A program made the translations under genes and the position numbers. Positions 51,256 to 61,016 of a stretch of 64,000 nt of DNA are shown in pieces. The notes under the pieces are model-generated. The model was given only the letters and a program-made list of their open reading frames with translations, was not told the origin of the DNA and made no database searches. Source of the stretch: Flavobacterium sp. ENC (GTDB lineage: Bacteria > Bacteroidota > Bacteroidia > Flavobacteriales > Flavobacteriaceae); the NCBI RefSeq assembly GCF_020991415.1, contig NZ_JAJMOY010000005.1, positions 408,247-472,246 on the forward strand, written 5' to 3'. Each line of letters starts with the position of its first letter. The stretch's first letter is position 1.

Positions 51256-52965
51256 TTACTGTAATAATCCTTTTGACAATTTAGATAATGTATCGGTATT
51301 ATTTTCAGTTTTTGTCCAGTCGATTTTTTCTTTTGGATCAATTCCGTTAAAATATTTCTCGATATTGGTATATCCGTCACCGTTTGAATCCTTGTTTGCA
51401 TCAGAGGCATCGTTTGGATTCAGTCCGTATTTTTTCTCCCAGTTGTCGGGAATTCCGTCATTATCAGAATCTTTATAGGCTTTTCCTTTGTACTCGGGAT
51501 AACCTCCTACTTGTTCGATACTGGTGATTATTCCTTTTTTATAAGAATCCGCAGGAAGTCTTCTTTTAATGAATTCCTTTCCAATAGCATTCTCCAAGCC
51601 ATCTTTCGATTCTATTTTTCCGGTTCTCACCTGTTTAATTATTCTTTCGTCTACAGCATCTCTTTTTGGTAAAGTCGCCCCAACATTATTCAGGACAAAT
51701 TCATACGCTTCTTCTGCTTTCATGATCGTAATGTGCGGCATTGAAAATGGTTTCGGCTGTCGGATGCTTTCTAAAAAAGATTTAGTCTGTTCTGCAGAAA
51801 GATCTTCCAATTGCACTCCTCCATTCCAGTTATCCGCTGTAACTTCAGGTGAACCAGCCATATAATTGCCCGCTACATAAGCCCTTCCGTATTGTTTCGG
51901 TTCGATATAACCTGATTCCGGTTTTACGATTCTGTGCGCAATAGGCTGATCTGTTGGCGTAATAGGCCCGGGTTTGAAATAATTGTTGATGATGTTCAGC
52001 ATCGAACGATAATCGCCACCGTCTAAAGTACGATTCCACCAATTGAAAATCACATTATTCACAAAATTAAAATCACCATACATTCCGATAGAAGCGTTTC
52101 TTGAAATATTATCGGCCCATAAATTCCTCATAAAGGTACTGTTTAATCCACCAATCGTGCTTCCAAAAGCGTGATTGTAAGTATCTAAGCCTTCTGATGA
52201 AATAGTATTCTGGATGGTAATATTGCAAGCCGGTAATTTTTCTAATTTAGATTTTTCGTTGGCCTGAAACTGATGTCTGTAAAGGGAAATATTTTCGTCT
52301 AATCCCCAGCTAACAGAACAATGATCGACAATAATATTCCCAATCGGATTCCCGCCAAGCGCATCATCTCTTCGGGTGACTTCGGTTGCACCGCGTCTGA
52401 AACGCATGTGTCTGATGATTACGTCGTGCGTGTCTATTTCCAATGTTTCACCTGCAATGCAAATTCCGTCACCCGGAGCAGTCTGACCTGCAATGGTTAC
52501 GTAAGGCGCACGCATGCTGATTCTTTTCTGCAATCTGATAATTCCGGAAACATTAAACACAATTGTTCTTGACCCCACTGCTTCACAGGCTTCCCTGAAG
52601 GTTCCTTTTCCGCTGTCTTCTAAACTGGTGACTACAAAAATCTTTCCTCCGCGGCCACCCTGCGTAAATGCTCCTCCGCCTTCTGCTCCCGGAAATGCGG
52701 GAATAGCTGCCTGTACAAAATCTTTAGGGTAGGAAGCCCAAGGTAAATATGGTTTTCCTTGTTTGGCTTCTTCCTGAATAATAGCCGCATTGCTGACCCA
52801 TATTTCATGAAGCCTTTTTTCTTCATCGGCTAAAAGGGCATCGGCTTTTTCCTGAACCGGTTTTGGGATGACAGGATATTGTGCGTAGGCTGATGAAACT
52901 AAAGAACAAAATGACAATGCCAAAAATGTTCTTTTTAAAGTACGGCTGGGAAAATTATTTTGCAT
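51256..52965 (-). CDS. PL1-family pectate lyase with calcium-binding repeats
   Basis: This 569-residue exported protein has a signal ending SSAYAQ. The parallel beta-helix begins after FPGAEGGGAFTQGGRGGKIFVVTSLEDSG. It contains TIAGQTAPGDGICIAGE (about 157-173), RHMRFRRG (185-192) and DHCSVSWGLDEN (from 214), the PL1 layout of Bacteroidota pectate lyases. The C-terminus (about 490-545) has acidic DSDNDGIPDNWEKKYGLNP and DSNGDGYTNIEKY, thrombospondin-3-like calcium motifs. It should cleave homogalacturonan by beta-elimination at the surface or in the periplasm. It is paralogous to the PL1 at 53819-55522. Confidence 0.9.
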   Translation of the reverse strand: MQNNFPSRTLKRTFLALSFCSLVSSAYAQYPVIPKPVQEKADALLADEEKRLHEIWVSNAAIIQEEAKQGKPYLPWASYPKDFVQAAIPAFPGAEGGGAFTQGGRGGKIFVVTSLEDSGKGTFREACEAVGSRTIVFNVSGIIRLQKRISMRAPYVTIAGQTAPGDGICIAGETLEIDTHDVIIRHMRFRRGATEVTRRDDALGGNPIGNIIVDHCSVSWGLDENISLYRHQFQANEKSKLEKLPACNITIQNTISSEGLDTYNHAFGSTIGGLNSTFMRNLWADNISRNASIGMYGDFNFVNNVIFNWWNRTLDGGDYRSMLNIINNYFKPGPITPTDQPIAHRIVKPESGYIEPKQYGRAYVAGNYMAGSPEVTADNWNGGVQLEDLSAEQTKSFLESIRQPKPFSMPHITIMKAEEAYEFVLNNVGATLPKRDAVDERIIKQVRTGKIESKDGLENAIGKEFIKRRLPADSYKKGIITSIEQVGGYPEYKGKAYKDSDNDGIPDNWEKKYGLNPNDASDANKDSNGDGYTNIEKYFNGIDPKEKIDWTKTENNTDTLSKLSKGLLQ

Positions 52966-52997
52966 GAGAATATAATCAGATTGTTTAGTTTTCGATA

Positions 52998-53032
52998 GAG
53001 ACCTGACAGGTTTTAAAAACCTGTCAGGTCTC
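52998..53032. repeat. palindrome of the GAGACCTGACAGG family
   Basis: GAGACCTGACAGG and CCTGTCAGGTCTC flank TTTTAAAAA, 9 bp after the DUF3826 gene's stop codon. Confidence 0.85.
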
Positions 53033-53040
53033 AGTAGAAC

Positions 53041-53712
53041 TTAATTTTTTGCTTTTTGCTTTTCTCGTTCCTCAACACGTTTATGCCAATCAGCACTTTC
53101 TTTGTTCAGATCGTAACCCTGCTTTGATAAATAATTATTGATTCTTCCTTTGTATTTACCAAACCAGCCGTGTTTTTCTTTAGAAGATCCTCCGTCCATT
53201 GCATGCTCTCTCGCTTCAACAAGAGCTTTATAAATATAGTCTTTTTGTCCGGCTGTTAAATTGGGAAGCATGTCCTGATAGCCCGCATAGGTAATAGGCA
53301 GCACTCCGTAGGTCATTCCGTCTTTTACCTCAGTGATTTTTTCTTCGGTCAGTTGAGTCCCTAATTTTTTCAGATAGGCTTTGTGTAATTTTTCTATGGA
53401 CTGGTCTGCCTTTTCTTTTAGTTTATCAATTTTCTCATTTTGCTTTTCTTTTGATAAACTGCTGTTGTCTTTCAGTTTTTTGATTTCAGCATCTCTTGGA
53501 TCCTGAATAGCGCTTAAATCTCTGAATTGCTGAGCTACTATCTCTGTTACTGCTTTTTCTTTTTCAATATTATTCAACGCTAGTTTGGCAACAATTTTTG
53601 CCGCTCTTTCGTTGGTAACTTTGATGTATTCGGGATCTGAATGTTGTTGCGCAATACCGGTACAAAATACCAGTAACAGGATCAGAACACTTTTATTTTT
53701 GATTGATTTCAT
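53041..53712 (-). CDS. DUF3826 domain protein
   Basis: This 223-residue exported protein has a signal ending TGIAQ. The mid-part is helical and charged (KLKDNSSLSKEKQNEKIDKLKEKADQS). The C-terminal half matches the DUF3826 pattern: MTYGVLPITYAGYQDMLPNLTAGQKDYIYKALVEAREHAMDGGSSKEKHGWFGKYKGRINNYL. The function is unknown, but the family is almost confined to Bacteroidota pectin loci. Here it lies between two PL1 lyase genes, which suggests a role linked to the lyases or their products. Confidence 0.85.
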   Translation of the reverse strand: MKSIKNKSVLILLLVFCTGIAQQHSDPEYIKVTNERAAKIVAKLALNNIEKEKAVTEIVAQQFRDLSAIQDPRDAEIKKLKDNSSLSKEKQNEKIDKLKEKADQSIEKLHKAYLKKLGTQLTEEKITEVKDGMTYGVLPITYAGYQDMLPNLTAGQKDYIYKALVEAREHAMDGGSSKEKHGWFGKYKGRINNYLSKQGYDLNKESADWHKRVEEREKQKAKN

Positions 53713-53749
53713 TTTAATAAAGAATTATTAATTGCAATGCTTTTTGTGA

Positions 53750-53812
53750 AAATCTGTATAAACTGCGAGCTAAATTTTTCTCTCGCAGATTTAGCAGATC
53801 AGGCAGATTTTT
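53750..53812. repeat. CGCAGATTTAGCAGAT inverted element with T-run
   Basis: AACTGCGAGCTAAATTTTTCTCTCGCAGATTTAGCAGATCAGGCAGA ends in a long T-run on the plus strand. It is one of the dispersed copies also found in the array at 27400-28148. Confidence 0.65.
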
Positions 53813-53818
53813 TTTTAA

Positions 53819-55522
53819 TTATTCTTGTAAAGACTTGGTTAGCGTTTCGTGATTGTTGCTCAGGTCTTTCCAGTCTGTCTTTTGGTTTGGATCTGTACCG
53901 TTGATGTACTCTTCGATATTACCATAACCATCGCCGTCGGTATCTAACTTTGCATCAGCGGCATCATTCGGATTTAAACCGTGTTTTTTCTCCCACTTGT
54001 CCGGCATACCGTCTTTGTCTGTATCTGTATACGGTTTTCCTTTGTATTCCGGATATCCTCCTACCTGCGAAATATCGGTGATAATTCCCTGTTTGTAGGA
54101 ATCCATCGGTAAGCGTCTGTGTTCAAACTGATAGAAAGTTTTTTTCTCTAATCCTTTTGCGTATTCAGGAACTCCGGTTTTAACGGTTCTAACAATTCTT
54201 TCGTCTACTTTATCTCTGATTGGCAAAGTTGCCCCTACATTTTTAAGTACAAAGTCATACGATTCTTCAGCAGTCATGATTTTGTTGAACCAGGGCATTG
54301 GAAATGGCCTGTCGCTTTTCATTTTATCGAAATACGTTTTCGCTTCCTCATACCCCATTAACTCTCCTTTTTTGTTTTCAATCTGAACTCCGCCGTCCCA
54401 GTTGTCTTTAGTAACTTTTTCGTTATTATTGATAACATTTCCGTTTACATAGGCTCTTCCAAATACCATATAAGGCAATTTGCTTCTTCCTGATTCCGGT
54501 TTTAGGATTCTATAGCTGATTGGCTGTGTCAAATCGGTCACAGGACCCGGTTTATAAAAGTTGTTGATGATATTATAGTTGGCAGTATAATCTCCTCCGT
54601 CTGTAGATCTGTTATACCAGTTGTAAATAACATTGTTTACAAAATTGAAAATACCGTTCCATCCAATTGAAGGATTTCTTCCGGCATTGCTTGCCCACAT
54701 ATTTCTCATGAACGAACAATTTTCTCCTCCCAGAGTACTTCCAAAAGCGTGATTGTAAGTGTCTAAAGCTTCTCCGAATAAACTGTTCTGAATCGTAATA
54801 TTCACCGTAGGTTTCTTCTCGTCGGGATAACCAGCACCAGGACTGTACATATGTCTGTAAATGGACATATTTTCGTCTAATCCCCAGGTAGCAGAAACGT
54901 GGTCGATCATGATATTACCCACCGGATTTCCTCCAATGGCATCATCACGGCGGCCTACGAAAGTTTCTCCTCTTCGAAAACGCATATGTCGGATTACTAC
55001 GTCATGTGTATTGATCCAAACCGATTCCCCCGCTACGCAAATACCATCTCCTGGAGCGGTTTGCCCTGCGATAGTGATATAAGGAGCGCGAATAATTAAA
55101 GGGCTTTTGATTCTGATAATTCCGGAAACATTGAAAACAACGATTCTGGCTCCGCCTTTCTCGCATGCTTCACGTAAAGTTCCGGGACCTCTGTCTTCTA
55201 GGCTTGTCACCGTGTAGACATTTCCGCCACGACCTCCGTTAGTAAACATTCCTCCTCCTTCAGCACCGGGAAAAGCAGGAATTTCTGCCTGTGGTAAATC
55301 ATTTGGACGGGATGCCCATGGAATATAAGGTTTGCCGTGTTTGGCTTCTTCCTCGATAACGACAAGCGCTTTTTCCCAGGCTTCGTCAGAAAGTTTATCC
55401 GCTTCATCCATGATAACTTTCGATTGTGCCTGAACTTCCGGGCTTATTTTGGGATATTGTGCGAAACATTGGAAACTTCCTAAAAACAACAGGAAAATAG
55501 CCGGTAAAGTGATATTTTTCAT
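53819..55522 (-). CDS. PL1-family pectate lyase with calcium-binding repeats
   Basis: This 567-residue exported protein has signal MKNITLPAIFLLFLGSFQCFAQ. It shares the whole plan of the PL1 at 51256: GGRGGNVYTVTSLEDRGPGTLREACE, TIAGQTAPGDGICVAGE, RHMRFRRGETFVG, DHVSATWGLDENMSIYRH, and a C-terminal DTDKDGMPDKWEKKHGLNP/DTDGDGYGNIEEYINGTDP calcium region. It is the first gene after susD, which fits a surface endo-enzyme that feeds the SusCD importer. The sequence differs enough from its paralogue to suggest a different chain length or esterification preference. Confidence 0.92.
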   Translation of the reverse strand: MKNITLPAIFLLFLGSFQCFAQYPKISPEVQAQSKVIMDEADKLSDEAWEKALVVIEEEAKHGKPYIPWASRPNDLPQAEIPAFPGAEGGGMFTNGGRGGNVYTVTSLEDRGPGTLREACEKGGARIVVFNVSGIIRIKSPLIIRAPYITIAGQTAPGDGICVAGESVWINTHDVVIRHMRFRRGETFVGRRDDAIGGNPVGNIMIDHVSATWGLDENMSIYRHMYSPGAGYPDEKKPTVNITIQNSLFGEALDTYNHAFGSTLGGENCSFMRNMWASNAGRNPSIGWNGIFNFVNNVIYNWYNRSTDGGDYTANYNIINNFYKPGPVTDLTQPISYRILKPESGRSKLPYMVFGRAYVNGNVINNNEKVTKDNWDGGVQIENKKGELMGYEEAKTYFDKMKSDRPFPMPWFNKIMTAEESYDFVLKNVGATLPIRDKVDERIVRTVKTGVPEYAKGLEKKTFYQFEHRRLPMDSYKQGIITDISQVGGYPEYKGKPYTDTDKDGMPDKWEKKHGLNPNDAADAKLDTDGDGYGNIEEYINGTDPNQKTDWKDLSNNHETLTKSLQE

Positions 55523-55558
55523 ACTAATTTTTAATTGGGGTAATTCTTTTTAAACAAA

Positions 55559-55589
55559 TCACCTGTACTTTTTTAAAGAATACAGGTGA
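55559..55589 (-). terminator. hairpin between susD and the PL1 gene
   Basis: TCACCTGTA (55559-55567) and TACAGGTGA (55581-55589) form a perfect 9-bp stem in the 103-bp spacer. There is no strong T-run, so it may attenuate or stabilise the susCD transcript rather than end it. Confidence 0.5.
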
Positions 55590-55625
55590 AACGTTTTTAT
55601 ATAATACTTGTCTTGATCTTAAAAT

Positions 55626-57602
55626 TTATTCCTGGTAATTAAATGTTCCCTGTCCACCAAAATTATCATTCCATCCTATCGTTTGTAACAACCATGGATT
55701 TGAAGTCAGTGCAGTTGTATTAAGACCATTTATATAATAATTTGGATTGAATTTAATATTTACTGCAACGCCGTTAAAATTGTCCATAGGCGTAAGTAAT
55801 GGTGTACGAATAAAATTTGCATTATAAAATGCTGCCAAAGCTGTGAGCTGTGTTCCGAAATTTGCAGCATCCGGATCTGCCACCACATTTGCACGGGCAG
55901 CTGCCAAAGGATCTGTACTGGTAGAAGTTGTTGCAACTTTATACTGTAAAAAGTTACCTGTACGTTGTGTCCCGTTAATTGGAGCTAAACCTAATTTACT
56001 TACAGTTCCTCCGGTAACTCCGGGAAGCACTTCATTATCATATAACATCCATCTCTGAACATCCCAAAAACGTTTTCCTTCGTATGCCAGTTCTACTCTG
56101 CGCTCATATAAAACGGCTTCAATTGCCTGATATTTATCTGTTAATGTACCTATTCCATAATTGTTTGCAGCAGGTATGCCAACACGATTTCTAATTCTTC
56201 CTAAATAAGCTAAAGTATTGTTGGTCTGACCTAAAGCCGCATAACATTCTGCAATATTCAATAATAACTCAGCATAGCGATATTCAAAGATATCTGTTCC
56301 GGAATACTGGAAGTTAGTTTCTTTACTAGCTGCCAGATTAGTCATTTTTCTAACGAAAGCCGGGCTTGATATTGCGGTGTTTCCATCTGAAAAACCTGCT
56401 TTATTTGAGCCATCTACCCAACGATACGCCCAAAGAACGGAATTAGGAGTTTCTTTTGAGCCCCATTTAGCCCCTGAAAAAGCAAACGTTCTGTAAAATC
56501 TTGGATCTCTGTTAAGAAAGAAAGTAAAATCATTGTACCCATTTGCAGCAGTTGGTCTTTTACCATCTGCCAACGGAAACAGGTCGATCATTTCTTTAGG
56601 TGCTGCTACTCCGCCGCCTGTTCCGCCTAAACTTAGCAAGCGAATTGATTTTTCCCAGGAATTATTAATGGCCTGAGAAGTAACACCAATTCCACAAAGC
56701 TGTACCGTGATTGCTTCCGGGCAAAAAGCATTGTCAATCAAAAACATTTGTTCCCATTGTTTCGCTGAGCTTCCATATAGTCCGTAGCCATCAGCGGTCA
56801 ATTGAGCTTCTGCTTCTAATCCGGCTTTCAAAGCGGCTTCCCAGCGCTCATTTGAACCATCCCAGTTTTTATTAAACAGCGGACTTGCAAAAGTTAAAAG
56901 AACTCTGGATTTTTGAGCTAAAGCCGCGCCTCTGGTAAAACGTCCGTAAGCACCTGCTCCCCAATTACCAGGCAACAAAGTTGCTGCCAGATCTAAATCT
57001 TTTACAATTTGCGCTACCACTTCAGAAGGTTTAGCTCTCGGAAGCTGAATAGACGGATCGTCAGCTGAAGCTGCCTCTACAGTAGTAACAATAGGAACTC
57101 CACCGTAAACACGCAGTAAATCAAAGTACTGCATGGCACGCATATAATACATCTGCCCCTTTGCCTGATCGCGAAATGTCTTATCAAGATTTGAACCTTT
57201 TACATCAATTTCTTCTAAGAAAGCGTTACATTCCCTAATTCTGTTGTAGGGATGATTATTTATACTTGTTGCTAATTTTGCTCCATAATAACTACTTGCA
57301 TCAGCCGAGTTGATAAGGGTTTTATTCGGATTGATAAAATCCTGTGTTCCTCCTAATTCCTCTGTTAATCTTGAATTTGCATCTGTATAAGAACCAATAA
57401 CCGTAGAAATAGGAGACTTATAAGCATTATAAAAATCATAATATTGATTATCTACATAGGCTTGTGCACGTTCCTGAGTCTGGTAGAACGTATCATCATA
57501 AAAGCCATACCCTTTCTTATCTTTCAGAAAATCATCACTACATGAAGCGGCACCTGCAGCAAGTAATAGTGATAGTGTTATATATTTAAATGGTGTTTTC
57601 AT
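55626..57602 (-). CDS. SusD/RagB-family glycan-binding outer membrane lipoprotein
   Basis: This 658-residue lipoprotein has lipobox GAASC with Cys21, followed by SDDFLKDKKGYGFYDDTFYQT. The helical TPR-like body includes ECNAFLEEIDVKGSN, RDQAKGQMYYMRAMQYFDLLRVYGGVPIVTTVEA (typical SusD RA..Y..LL..YGGVP phrase) and a C-terminal VLYERRVELAYEGKRFWDVQRW, the standard RagB/SusD signature. It lids the SusC channel and binds the pectic oligosaccharide. It is 18 bp downstream of susC and is the only SusD in the window. Confidence 0.95.
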   Translation of the reverse strand: MKTPFKYITLSLLLAAGAASCSDDFLKDKKGYGFYDDTFYQTQERAQAYVDNQYYDFYNAYKSPISTVIGSYTDANSRLTEELGGTQDFINPNKTLINSADASSYYGAKLATSINNHPYNRIRECNAFLEEIDVKGSNLDKTFRDQAKGQMYYMRAMQYFDLLRVYGGVPIVTTVEAASADDPSIQLPRAKPSEVVAQIVKDLDLAATLLPGNWGAGAYGRFTRGAALAQKSRVLLTFASPLFNKNWDGSNERWEAALKAGLEAEAQLTADGYGLYGSSAKQWEQMFLIDNAFCPEAITVQLCGIGVTSQAINNSWEKSIRLLSLGGTGGGVAAPKEMIDLFPLADGKRPTAANGYNDFTFFLNRDPRFYRTFAFSGAKWGSKETPNSVLWAYRWVDGSNKAGFSDGNTAISSPAFVRKMTNLAASKETNFQYSGTDIFEYRYAELLLNIAECYAALGQTNNTLAYLGRIRNRVGIPAANNYGIGTLTDKYQAIEAVLYERRVELAYEGKRFWDVQRWMLYDNEVLPGVTGGTVSKLGLAPINGTQRTGNFLQYKVATTSTSTDPLAAARANVVADPDAANFGTQLTALAAFYNANFIRTPLLTPMDNFNGVAVNIKFNPNYYINGLNTTALTSNPWLLQTIGWNDNFGGQGTFNYQE

Positions 57603-57620
57603 AATTACTTTTTAATTTGA

Positions 57621-60600
57621 TTAGAATGATACGTTAAAGTTAAGCGACCAGGTTCTAAGTGTCGGATAATTTACTGAAGAATTATCATACATATTTCTGT
57701 AATGATCCGGATACGGATTGTATAAATCCCAAAGATTATTACCTGTAATACCCAATGTCATAGCAGCGATTTTCGTATCTGCAAAAACTTTCTTAGGGAT
57801 ATCATAATTTACACTTAAGTTTCTAACAAAACAACGGAAAGTGTTCACCTGCCAGAAATCTGACGGACTTGAAATATAGGCCCATTGCGCCACATTCGGA
57901 TATTTACCATTTGGATTATCCTCCCCATACATATCTTTCCAGAAACTCTCGCGGGACCACATACTGTTTGCGGATGATGTACCCTGATTTACTAAATCAA
58001 CAAAATTAGCGCCTCCCCATGAAGTTGATATTTGGGTTCTTAAAGAAAATCCCTCATACCTAAAACCTAAATTTGTTATCACATTATACGTTCTGCTGCT
58101 GTTGGCTAATTTCACATAATCATTCTCTTTCATGATTTGCCCATCTGCCGGTGCTAATGTTCCATCCGGATTAAGTTGTCCTGCAACATCCTGATAAGCC
58201 AAAGATCCTTTTCTGATTCCGGATGCTGAGTTAATATCTAAATATCTTGGTACCCCGCCAACTGCGTTAGCACGTTCTGTCAAATAGGCCCAGTAATTTG
58301 CAATATCTTCATCGGTACGCAGAATACCGTCTCCTGTTGATGTTCCTTTCCAGGTTGCAAATCCCCACACCGGATTGAATGATGAATAACCTACTCGCGA
58401 AGTGTTATTAGATGGAACAACATTTCCCTGATCAGGGTATTTTTTGATTTCATTGTTATTATAACTAAAGTTGATTCCAACATTATAGCTCATTTTACCT
58501 TTTATCTTATCACTCCAGTTAATGCCAACTTCTGATCCCCATGCATCAATTTGACCATAGTTTTGTTCAGCATAAGCTCCTCCTACAGAAATTGGCACAC
58601 CTACAGCACTGCTCATATCTGTTAACATTTCTTTATTTTTATCATAATAGAAATCATAGGTTAAGCTTAATCTGTTTTTCAACAAATTAATATCAACTCC
58701 CACGTTATTTTTTATAGTCGTATCCCATGTTACATCTCTATTTGGATTTACTCTTGGCGTCAAACCATTTCCATTAAATCCACCTCCACCGGTAGCTGTA
58801 CCAGGTCCGAACTGAAAACCTTTATCTACAATAAGATCATAATACTGTTCCCATCTCCACGGACCGATATTATCTTTACCGGTTTTACCAATTGAGTAAC
58901 GAATTTTAAAGAAGTCAACCCACGGTACACTTTTTTCAAACCAGCTTTCTTTCGACATTACCCAACCCAATTGAACTGATGGGAAAGTTCCCCAATAATT
59001 TTCCGGTGCAAATTTTGTCGAAGCATCGCTACGCAGAATAAACTGGAACAAGTATTTTTGTTTAAAGCTATAATTTAGACGTCCAAAATAAGATAATGTT
59101 CCTCCTTCTACTTTTGTAGCCTGACTATTAGAAGTACTTAAGGTACCAGCTGTACGATAATCACCTAAGTAATCTTTTCCGGTGTTCTCATAAGCCAAAC
59201 GTGTAAAAGTATTATAGGTTTCTGAAGCCTCTCCACCTACCATGGCTCCAATTTGATGATCTCCAAAAGTTCTGTCATAATTAATCAGGAAATCTCCCTG
59301 AGTACTTTTGCTATCTGTATTATTATAATAAACTCTTGAGTTTCTAACGTTTGTTTCTAAAATATAACTTCCTGTCGGATTAGTTGATCCATTATAAAAA
59401 CCAGGATTAGCAGCACTTGCTAGGTGTTTGTCCTGAAGTTGGTAATCTCTAATTCTGGCTAAATCATAAGGTAATTGAATCTGCTCATTATAAGATGAAC
59501 TTTGATTTCTTGAATAGCTTACTTTGAAAGACAATCCTTTAACTGCAGCTACCTTATAATTTAATGAAGCATTTACATTGAATGTGTTATCATCAGTAGT
59601 TTGATGCGAACCGTTATTTAAATTGGCAAAATAGTTCCAGCCGGCAATATTATTATTTGCATTGGCACTTCCAAAGTTTTTGTTTGAATTAGGAAATGGA
59701 GATACGTAATATTGGTTACCCTCTATAGTTGTTTGCCAGGGCACATGTTGCGGCATATGTAGTAAGAATCCATAATCAGCTTGTTCTCCGCCAGCTGCAG
59801 AAGCATAACTTCCGTCACTGATATTAGAGGACGCTTTAGTAAACGATTTATCGGTAAATCCAACATTTCCGGAAACAGAGGCAGAAAGATCTAAATTCTT
59901 AGCGATTTTCGCATTAATACCTGTACGGAAATTCCACTTATCATATTTTTGATACCCTAAATTAGCGTCTTGTGTCAGGTACGTTGCACCTGCAAAGTAC
60001 GTAATATCTTCAGTCCCTCCACTCACGTTGAACGAGTGTTTTTGCTGAATAGCCGGTCTCCAGGCCTCTTCTAACCAGTTATAATTTAAGTTTTTCATTT
60101 GCTCAAGTTCTGAAGCTGAATATATAGTAGCCTGATCAATCACAGCTGGAGCAGTCACTCTTGAGTTAAAAAATCTGTTACTGAATACGCCAAATTCATA
60201 AGCATTCAATACTTTGCTATGACTAACCGCATCATTTACAGCAAACTGGCTGTTATACGAGAATTTCGCTTTACCCGCTTTACCACGTTTCGTTTTTACC
60301 ACAATTGCCCCTTGTGAAGCACGGGAACCATAAATTGCAGCAGAACCATCTTTTAAGACAGTAATACTTTCAATCTCAGAAGGATCTAATCTATTGAATT
60401 GTTCTAATGTAGGCTTACCATTACTCGGGTCTACCTGGATCATATCATCAATGATTATCAAAGGAGCACTAAAACCTCCATCTTTAGACAAACTAAACGT
60501 TTGACGAATTGAGACACTTCCTGCTTCGCCAGGACGGCCAGTTCCACTGGTAACGTTAACACCTGCAACCAATCCTTTTAATGCATCAGATAAATTTGTA

Positions 60601-61016
60601 ACGGGCAAATCCATTAAATCATCTGCCTTGATCGTAGCAATAGCTCCGGTAAGTTCCTTTTTTTTCTGGGTACCATAACCCACCACAACAATATTATCCA
60701 GCTGGTTCGAATCATCCTGCATTTTGGTATTAACAATAGTGCGTCCATTTAATGGTAATTCTATTTTCTTCATTCCGATGAAAGAAAAAACTAATGTTCC
60801 TCCGCTCTTTACCTTAATCTTGTATTGTCCGTTGAAATCTGTTGTTACTGTATTTTTGGAAGATTTTTCGGTTACGTTAACTCCAGGTAAAAGAAGTCCT
60901 GAATTATCGGTAACTGTTCCCGTTACAATAACATTACTTGATTCTTGAGCATAACCAAGTACACTCATTAAGGTAAACAAAAGAAAACTACATCTTTTAA
61001 TAAGTGCTTGTTTCAT
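57621..61016 (-). CDS. SusC/RagA-family TonB-dependent glycan transporter
   Basis: This 1131-residue outer-membrane receptor has signal MKQALIKRCSFLLFTLMSVLGYAQE. A carboxypeptidase-like domain is at about 28-110 (VTGTVTDNSGLLLPGVNVTEKSS), a TonB box/plug at about 108-240 (DNIVVVGYGTQKKKELTGAI through LKDGSAAIYGSRASQGAIVVKTKRGK), and the rest is a 22-strand barrel ending NFNVSF. With SusD it imports RG-II or other pectin oligosaccharides using TonB energy. Its long 5' region carries the motifs shared with the GH33-like gene. It is the first gene after GH127 in the main PUL transcript. Confidence 0.96.
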   Translation of the reverse strand: MKQALIKRCSFLLFTLMSVLGYAQESSNVIVTGTVTDNSGLLLPGVNVTEKSSKNTVTTDFNGQYKIKVKSGGTLVFSFIGMKKIELPLNGRTIVNTKMQDDSNQLDNIVVVGYGTQKKKELTGAIATIKADDLMDLPVTNLSDALKGLVAGVNVTSGTGRPGEAGSVSIRQTFSLSKDGGFSAPLIIIDDMIQVDPSNGKPTLEQFNRLDPSEIESITVLKDGSAAIYGSRASQGAIVVKTKRGKAGKAKFSYNSQFAVNDAVSHSKVLNAYEFGVFSNRFFNSRVTAPAVIDQATIYSASELEQMKNLNYNWLEEAWRPAIQQKHSFNVSGGTEDITYFAGATYLTQDANLGYQKYDKWNFRTGINAKIAKNLDLSASVSGNVGFTDKSFTKASSNISDGSYASAAGGEQADYGFLLHMPQHVPWQTTIEGNQYYVSPFPNSNKNFGSANANNNIAGWNYFANLNNGSHQTTDDNTFNVNASLNYKVAAVKGLSFKVSYSRNQSSSYNEQIQLPYDLARIRDYQLQDKHLASAANPGFYNGSTNPTGSYILETNVRNSRVYYNNTDSKSTQGDFLINYDRTFGDHQIGAMVGGEASETYNTFTRLAYENTGKDYLGDYRTAGTLSTSNSQATKVEGGTLSYFGRLNYSFKQKYLFQFILRSDASTKFAPENYWGTFPSVQLGWVMSKESWFEKSVPWVDFFKIRYSIGKTGKDNIGPWRWEQYYDLIVDKGFQFGPGTATGGGGFNGNGLTPRVNPNRDVTWDTTIKNNVGVDINLLKNRLSLTYDFYYDKNKEMLTDMSSAVGVPISVGGAYAEQNYGQIDAWGSEVGINWSDKIKGKMSYNVGINFSYNNNEIKKYPDQGNVVPSNNTSRVGYSSFNPVWGFATWKGTSTGDGILRTDEDIANYWAYLTERANAVGGVPRYLDINSASGIRKGSLAYQDVAGQLNPDGTLAPADGQIMKENDYVKLANSSRTYNVITNLGFRYEGFSLRTQISTSWGGANFVDLVNQGTSSANSMWSRESFWKDMYGEDNPNGKYPNVAQWAYISSPSDFWQVNTFRCFVRNLSVNYDIPKKVFADTKIAAMTLGITGNNLWDLYNPYPDHYRNMYDNSSVNYPTLRTWSLNFNVSF

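Noticed and set aside
51161..51478. ORF of 105 residues on the plus strand
   Set aside because: It translates the heptamer repeat and the antisense of the PL1 gene end.
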